Shown: one piece after another, positions 1-3,578 of the stretch | Numbering within the stretch: position 1 is the first letter of the stretch | Layout: each line of letters begins with the position of its first letter | NCBI GenBank assembly: GCA_903938955.1 | Contig: CAJAFJ010000303.1 | Location: forward strand, 1 to 6,217 | Reading direction: 5' to 3' | DNA length: 6,217 nucleotides | DNA from: an uncultured beta proteobacterium | GTDB lineage: Bacteria; Pseudomonadota; Gammaproteobacteria; Burkholderiales; Burkholderiaceae | The notes under the pieces: generated by a model | Databases searched by the model: none | Seen by the model: only the letters and a program-made list of their open reading frames with translations | What the model was told of the DNA's origin: nothing | Translations under genes and position numbers: made by a program

Positions 1-206
1 CCGTCTTCGCCGGGCAGGTTCAGGTCCACGATCATCAAGTTCGGGGTAGCAAAATCGTCTTGGCGAGCAGGGCCAAATGTGTCTGGCAGCGCTTCGGCGC
101 TGGGCACGCCGATGGCGTGGTGGCCCTGTAAATTCAGGACTTCAACCGTCATGTCGCGCAGATCATCGTGGTCTTCAACCACCAAAATATTTAAACCGGT
201 AGCCAC
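1..206 (-). CDS. Response regulator, receiver domain (partial, 3' end beyond window)
   Basis: This is the N-terminal 68 codons of a two-component response regulator, the likely phosphorylation partner of the kinase encoded just upstream. What is visible is a receiver domain. A hydrophobic first strand (ILVV, residues 7-10) leads into the acidic pair E11-D12. The presumed phosphate-accepting aspartate is D61, in the context IVDLNLPGEDG. The translation start is GTG at 206. It is supported by a GAGG Shine-Dalgarno sequence at 218-215 with an 8-base spacer, and by the receiver fold beginning right after it. The gene overlaps the last 16 bp of the kinase gene in another frame, which suggests translational coupling. 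The spacing from the acidic pair to D61 is about five residues longer than in CheY, giving a long loop around residues 41-56. The output domain lies outside the window, so DNA-binding type (OmpR, LuxR or other) cannot be stated. The receiver assignment is firm; the pairing is inferred from adjacency. Confidence 0.9.
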   Translation of the reverse strand, partial: MATGLNILVVEDHDDLRDMTVEVLNLQGHHAIGVPSAEALPDTFGPARQDDFATPNLMIVDLNLPGED

Positions 207-2164
207 AACTCGAACCTCACACGTTGTTGATCGTTTGCATACACCAGTTCGCCACCGAGTTGGCGGGCCATGGTGGCGGCCAGATACAGGCCCAGGCCCG
301 AGCCGGTTTGGCGGTAGGCGCCGGGGCTGCGGTAGTATTTATCAAAGATGTGAACCGGGTCAGGCCAACCTGCAGCGCCGGGCAGGTTGGTGACGCTCAC
401 GCACAGGCCCGCATTTTGCGCCTGCGCACGCGCCGCCACATCAACCTCAATACAGCTGTCAGCGGGCGAGTATTTCAAGGCGTTTTCAATCAGATTGCTC
501 AAAATCATGCGCAACGACGCGGCGTCGGTCACCAGCGATGGGGTGGGGTGGCACACGGTCAGGCCAACGCGGGCCGGGCTGTTGGTTTGCGCCTTGAGTT
601 GTTCAAGCTCTTGGGCGAGATCGCACGCAACCATGATCAGGGTGTAACGGCCATCTTGCAGGCGGTCGGACCAAGCACTGCGGTCAATCACCGTGTTCAT
701 GTCGCGCACCGCGCGGTCGGCGCGCTCTTTGATTTCAACCGATTGGGTGCCGACCCCCAAGGCCATGCGAATCACCGATAACGGCGTTTTCAGCTCGTGC
801 GTGAGCATCGTCATTAGCTGGGATTGCGCTTGGCGGTATTGCTTTTCTTGGTCCACCTGGGCTTGGGCCATTTTGAGGCCGAGCTGGCCTTCGTGGTGCA
901 TCTGCAGGATGCGCTTGGCCCTGAAATGCAAGGTCGCAATCAGGATCAAACCCGTAAAAAAGCCCCCCAGGGAATTGCTTTGAAGCGCTAATTCTGTCCC
1001 CCCCGCCAAGCCCAGCATCGGCAGGGCGAATAAAGCCACCAGGCCCAGTACCGACCCATAAAACCACAACAGCACCCGCTTTGAAAACAGGGGTTCTGGC
1101 TGGGGCAGGGGCGACGCCCAGACTTTGCCGGTCAGCGCAATGATGAAAAACAGCAGGGGTTCCGCCATTACCACCATGACGTTCAGCTGCATGGCGGTGC
1201 GTACATGCCCGGCCAATACCAGGAACAATTCGATTGGAAACAGGCACAGCAGGCCCAGCAAGAGACGCAGCCCCAGCGCCGCGGGTTTGAACTCCCGCAA
1301 AAACAGCATATTGAAGTAGAGGGAAGTCGTCGCGGCACTCAGCGCCAAAACGCTGGTGCTCAGGTCGAGCCAGGCCGCGGGCACGGGGTCGGTGAAGGCA
1401 AGCCGAAAATACCCCAATACCGACAGTGAGAACAACAAGGCCACCAACTGGTTGATGGCCAGGGCGCCGACAACGCCTTCTTTGTAGGTGAACCAGTGCA
1501 GTACCGCCCAGGCCAGGAACAACAACAACGAGCCAATCAGCACGCCGGACCAAAGATCCTGACGCCGGTCCAGCGTAATAATTTCTGAAAATGGCAGCGC
1601 CTCAACATGTATCAGGTTGGAGCTGCTGGTCTTGAGGCGTAACCAAATGACCCGGGCTTGCGTGCCCGCCGGAATGACAAAGTTATGGTTTAACGAGCGG
1701 TACTGCGCATCGGCGAGCGAATGCCGGTCGCCAACAAAGCGGGGGCCCGCTTGCGGATCGAGCGGGTCATACAGCGCAATTTCATCCAGGTAAGCGGGCC
1801 GGATGCGCAAGATGAGGTGCCCGCCCGGTTGGGTTGAATCGAACAGGTTGCGCGGCTCGGGTATGTTGCCGGGTTGAATGTTGAGCTTGATCCAGAAAGC
1901 CGATGCACTGTAGCCCCGGTTCAGGGGGCCGTTGTACGGATTGAAGCGCCCCGCAGCATCAGCGGCCTGTACGTCGCGCAACTGGAGGGTGCTGCTGGGG
2001 TCTTCAAGGTAAGCGCGTGCCTGGATGGCCTCTTGTGCCGTGACCCAAAAAGGCTGCATCAGCACGCAGCACAAACCCCAACGAATCATTGCCGTTGTGC
2101 AAAAAAGCAAGATATTTTTTGGGGTCACTGCGTGCTCTCGAAACTTGAAGTCATCGTTTCTCAA
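191..2164 (-). CDS. Membrane sensor histidine kinase, 7TMR-DISM type
   Basis: A sensor kinase of up to 657 aa that autophosphorylates on histidine and passes the phosphate to a response regulator. Domains in order: signal peptide (about 26-44); periplasmic 7TMR-DISMED2 domain (about 47-195, with AYLEDPSSTL and GYSASAFWIKL); seven hydrophobic segments (about 203-415); a short coiled coil; HisKA with phosphorylatable H456 in THELKTP; and HATPase_c with N-box N557/N561 and G2 box TGSGLGL (620-626). The G1 box reads TNLPG, without the usual DxG aspartate, and FDKYYRSPGA follows. I recall this variant from this kinase family. The start is uncertain. The longest frame begins with TTG at 2164 and has no clear ribosome site. 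GTG at 2128 has GAGAG six bases upstream. ATG at 2089 gives the most typical signal peptide (632 aa). The gene follows the nitrate transporter by 47 bp or more and overlaps the regulator gene by 16 bp. The ligand is unknown; DISMED2 domains have been proposed to bind small molecules such as carbohydrates. Confidence 0.93.
   Translation of the reverse strand: MRNDDFKFREHAVTPKNILLFCTTAMIRWGLCCVLMQPFWVTAQEAIQARAYLEDPSSTLQLRDVQAADAAGRFNPYNGPLNRGYSASAFWIKLNIQPGNIPEPRNLFDSTQPGGHLILRIRPAYLDEIALYDPLDPQAGPRFVGDRHSLADAQYRSLNHNFVIPAGTQARVIWLRLKTSSSNLIHVEALPFSEIITLDRRQDLWSGVLIGSLLLFLAWAVLHWFTYKEGVVGALAINQLVALLFSLSVLGYFRLAFTDPVPAAWLDLSTSVLALSAATTSLYFNMLFLREFKPAALGLRLLLGLLCLFPIELFLVLAGHVRTAMQLNVMVVMAEPLLFFIIALTGKVWASPLPQPEPLFSKRVLLWFYGSVLGLVALFALPMLGLAGGTELALQSNSLGGFFTGLILIATLHFRAKRILQMHHEGQLGLKMAQAQVDQEKQYRQAQSQLMTMLTHELKTPLSVIRMALGVGTQSVEIKERADRAVRDMNTVIDRSAWSDRLQDGRYTLIMVACDLAQELEQLKAQTNSPARVGLTVCHPTPSLVTDAASLRMILSNLIENALKYSPADSCIEVDVAARAQAQNAGLCVSVTNLPGAAGWPDPVHIFDKYYRSPGAYRQTGSGLGLYLAATMARQLGGELVYANDQQRVRFELWLPV
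215..218 (-). promoter_or_regulatory. Ribosome binding site of the response regulator
   Basis: GAGG on the minus strand, eight bases before the GTG at 206. It lies inside the codons for V649-R650 of the kinase. It decides the GTG start and places initiation within the upstream gene, so the two proteins are probably translated in a coupled way. Confidence 0.6.
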
Positions 2165-2211
2165 GCATACCCGGTGCGCACTATCAAGTCATCAAGTGAG
2201 CCTGCGGGGTG

Positions 2212-3426
2212 TCACGCAGTGCGTGCGCGGCCGCCTTTCTCCGCCCAGGTGCGGGTCCAGCGCAGTTGCATCACGCGCAGCATGCCCAGCATCAGCAGGG
2301 ACAGCACGGCAAAACCAATAAAGCCCCAGGCGTAACTGCCCAAGTATTGTTTGGACAAGCCCATGGCGCTGGGCACCAGACCGCCACCCAGGGCGCCAAA
2401 TTCACCAATCATCGAACCGGCCACGGCGGTGGACAAGGGCCAGCGCAAAGGCACCAGCTGAAATACGGCTCCGTTACCGGCTCCGAGCGCCGAGAAGCAC
2501 AGCATGATCAGCAGCGTGGTCGCCACCAGCGAACCGCCGGACAGCCCGCACAGCACCAGTGTGGCGGCGATGGTGACCAGCACCACAGTCAGGGTGTTGA
2601 TGCCGCCCCAGCGGTCGGAAATCCAGCCGCCAAACACACGCAGCGCCGCGCCCATGAAAGCGGCCAGCATGGTGAGCTGCCCGGCCTGCACTTTGCTCAC
2701 GCCAAACTGGTCGTAGTAGTAGGTGGGCAAAAAGGTGGCCAGGCCGATGAAGCCGCCAAAGGTCACGGCGTAGATCATGCTGAAGGCCCAGCCGTCTTTT
2801 TCCAGCAGGCAGGCAATGTGTTCTTTGAAACTGGCGTGCGCGTCCAGATCGTCAGGCTCCTTGGCAAACACAATCATCACCACCATGGGGATGCAGATGG
2901 CGATGGCGGCCAGACCATAGACCGCGACCCAGCCATACGCTTGTGCCAGCGGTGGTGCAATCAGCACCGACACCGCCGTGCCCACATTGCCAGCGCCGAC
3001 CAGACCCATCGCCAGCCCTTTGTTTTTGGCCGGGAACGAGCCCGCACCCAGGGAGAGCGCGACGCCGAAGCTGGCCCCGGCGATGCCCAGCAGCACGCCC
3101 ATCGCCAGCAGGTCGTTGAAGCTTTTGACGAAGAAAAAGCCAAACAACATGGCCACGGCGATCAGGCCCATCTCGACCAGCGTGGCTTTCTTGCGGCCAA
3201 TGTACTGCGACAGGATGCCCAGCGGGAAGCGCATCAGCGCGCCAGCCAGAATCGGGATCGACAGCATCAGCCCCTTTTCCGCCGGGCTCAGGTTGAACGT
3301 TTCGGAAATGAACGGCGCCATGGCACCGTTGAGCACCCAGATGCAGCATGAAAACGCAAAGTACAAAAACGCCGCGAAGAGCGTGGGCGAATGGCCGCTC
3401 TTCAGAAAACTACGAAATCCCGCCAT
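2212..3426 (-). CDS. Nitrate/nitrite MFS transporter (NarK/NasA, NNP family)
   Basis: A 404-aa inner-membrane major facilitator carrier that most likely moves nitrate and/or nitrite. About 12 hydrophobic segments span the protein, and the length is normal for the short NarK/NasA forms. Family marks are the two glycine/asparagine-rich NNP signatures, GLVGAGNVGT (141-150) and GAGNGAVFQLVP (315-326). There is also an arginine in TM2 (R66, in MRFPLG, followed by GRKK at 77-80) and one in TM8 (R263, in LRVFGGWISDRWG). By position these match the substrate-binding arginines known from NarK. The start is ATG at 3426, backed by AAGGA with an 8-base spacer. A TTG 72 bases further upstream stays in frame but lies within the proposed promoter region, so I reject it. 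The preceding promoter looks sigma-54 type, which favours an assimilatory (NasA-like) role over respiratory NarK, but sequence alone does not separate import from antiport. It heads a probable operon with the kinase and regulator. No symbol is given because narK and nasA cannot be told apart here. Confidence 0.92.
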   Translation of the reverse strand: MAGFRSFLKSGHSPTLFAAFLYFAFSCCIWVLNGAMAPFISETFNLSPAEKGLMLSIPILAGALMRFPLGILSQYIGRKKATLVEMGLIAVAMLFGFFFVKSFNDLLAMGVLLGIAGASFGVALSLGAGSFPAKNKGLAMGLVGAGNVGTAVSVLIAPPLAQAYGWVAVYGLAAIAICIPMVVMIVFAKEPDDLDAHASFKEHIACLLEKDGWAFSMIYAVTFGGFIGLATFLPTYYYDQFGVSKVQAGQLTMLAAFMGAALRVFGGWISDRWGGINTLTVVLVTIAATLVLCGLSGGSLVATTLLIMLCFSALGAGNGAVFQLVPLRWPLSTAVAGSMIGEFGALGGGLVPSAMGLSKQYLGSYAWGFIGFAVLSLLMLGMLRVMQLRWTRTWAEKGGRARTA

Positions 3427-3434
3427 GGTGCATA

Positions 3435-3439
3435 TCCTT
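3435..3439 (-). promoter_or_regulatory. Ribosome binding site of the nitrate transporter
   Basis: AAGGA on the minus strand, eight bases upstream of ATG at 3426. It is the best Shine-Dalgarno match in the intergenic region. It settles the ATG start against the longer TTG-initiated frame at 3498. Confidence 0.75.
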
Positions 3440-3465
3440 GAAATAGATTGATCTGTAAGCACCAA

Positions 3466-3481
3466 AGCGAAACTCGTGCCA
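3466..3481 (-). promoter_or_regulatory. Candidate sigma-54 (-24/-12) promoter of the transporter operon
   Basis: The minus strand reads TGGCACG, four bases, TCGCT. The RpoN consensus is TGGCACG-N4-TTGCW, so only one position of the defined core differs (T to C), and the invariant GG and GC are exactly 12 bp apart. Counting from the -12 C at 3467 puts the transcription start near 3455-3456, which gives a 5' leader of about 30 nt before the ATG at 3426. Position and orientation fit the transporter gene. Such promoters are silent without an enhancer-binding ATPase such as NtrC. The motif match is seen directly; its activity is inferred. Confidence 0.65.
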
Positions 3482-3483
3482 GC

Positions 3484-3517
3484 TTTTAGGGCATTCAAGC
3501 CATTAATTCACCTAAAA
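3484..3517. repeat. 7-bp inverted repeat upstream of the -24 element
   Basis: The arms are TTTTAGG (3484-3490) and CCTAAAA (3511-3517), with a 20-bp spacer. The left arm ends three bases from the -24 box of the proposed sigma-54 promoter, and the IHF-like motif lies in the spacer. It could be an operator or a chance dyad in AT-rich DNA. No known regulator consensus was recognised. Confidence 0.3.
3496..3508 (-). promoter_or_regulatory. Possible IHF site between enhancer and promoter
   Basis: The minus strand reads AATTAATGGCTTG. It matches the IHF consensus WATCAANNNNTTR at all defined positions except one (T for C). It is centred near -47 of the inferred start, between the -24/-12 element and the upstream dyad. 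This is where DNA-bending sites usually occur in sigma-54 promoters. The motif is degenerate and the DNA AT-rich, so chance is quite possible. Confidence 0.3.
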
Positions 3518-3538
3518 ATGGCACTGAGACCCTTGAAA

Positions 3539-3567
3539 TGGTGCGTTGCACAAAACAGTGCGCACCA
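3539..3567. repeat. Inverted repeat: enhancer-like dyad or weak terminator
   Basis: The outer arms TGGTGCG and CGCACCA are perfect and 15 bp apart. Inside them, GCAC and GTGC flank six bases. Two readings are possible. First, it starts 11 bases after the GGDEF-EAL stop (3579), so the transcript could fold into a stem with an asymmetric bulge, but only TTT follows, which is poor for an intrinsic terminator. Second, it is centred about 98 bp upstream of the inferred sigma-54 start, a typical place for an activator. The inner GCAC/GTGC resembles NtrC half-sites, although NtrC sites normally have seven bases between these blocks, not six. Both roles could coexist. Confidence 0.45.
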
Positions 3568-3578
3568 TGATTGGGCTG

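Noticed and set aside
735..1553. A 272-codon open frame on the minus strand within the kinase gene
   Set aside because: It is a shifted frame of the kinase coding sequence. It has low-complexity Arg/Gly/Pro-rich content and no domain, while the kinase frame holds clear conserved motifs over the same bases.
2209..3351. A 380-codon open frame on the plus strand, antisense to the transporter
   Set aside because: The product is rich in Gln, His, Gly and Arg, typical of the antisense of a GC-rich membrane protein gene. No recognisable fold or ribosome site was seen.
3424..3498. Longer transporter start at TTG 3498 (428 aa)
   Set aside because: The extra 24 residues would be encoded by DNA carrying the sigma-54-like element and the leader. 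The ATG at 3426 has an AAGGA site at ideal spacing.
3427..3578. FNR or NarL sites upstream of the transporter, as in respiratory narK
   Set aside because: No TTGAT-N4-ATCAA palindrome and no convincing pair of NarL heptamers were found. A lone TTGAT near 3448-3452 has no matching partner half.
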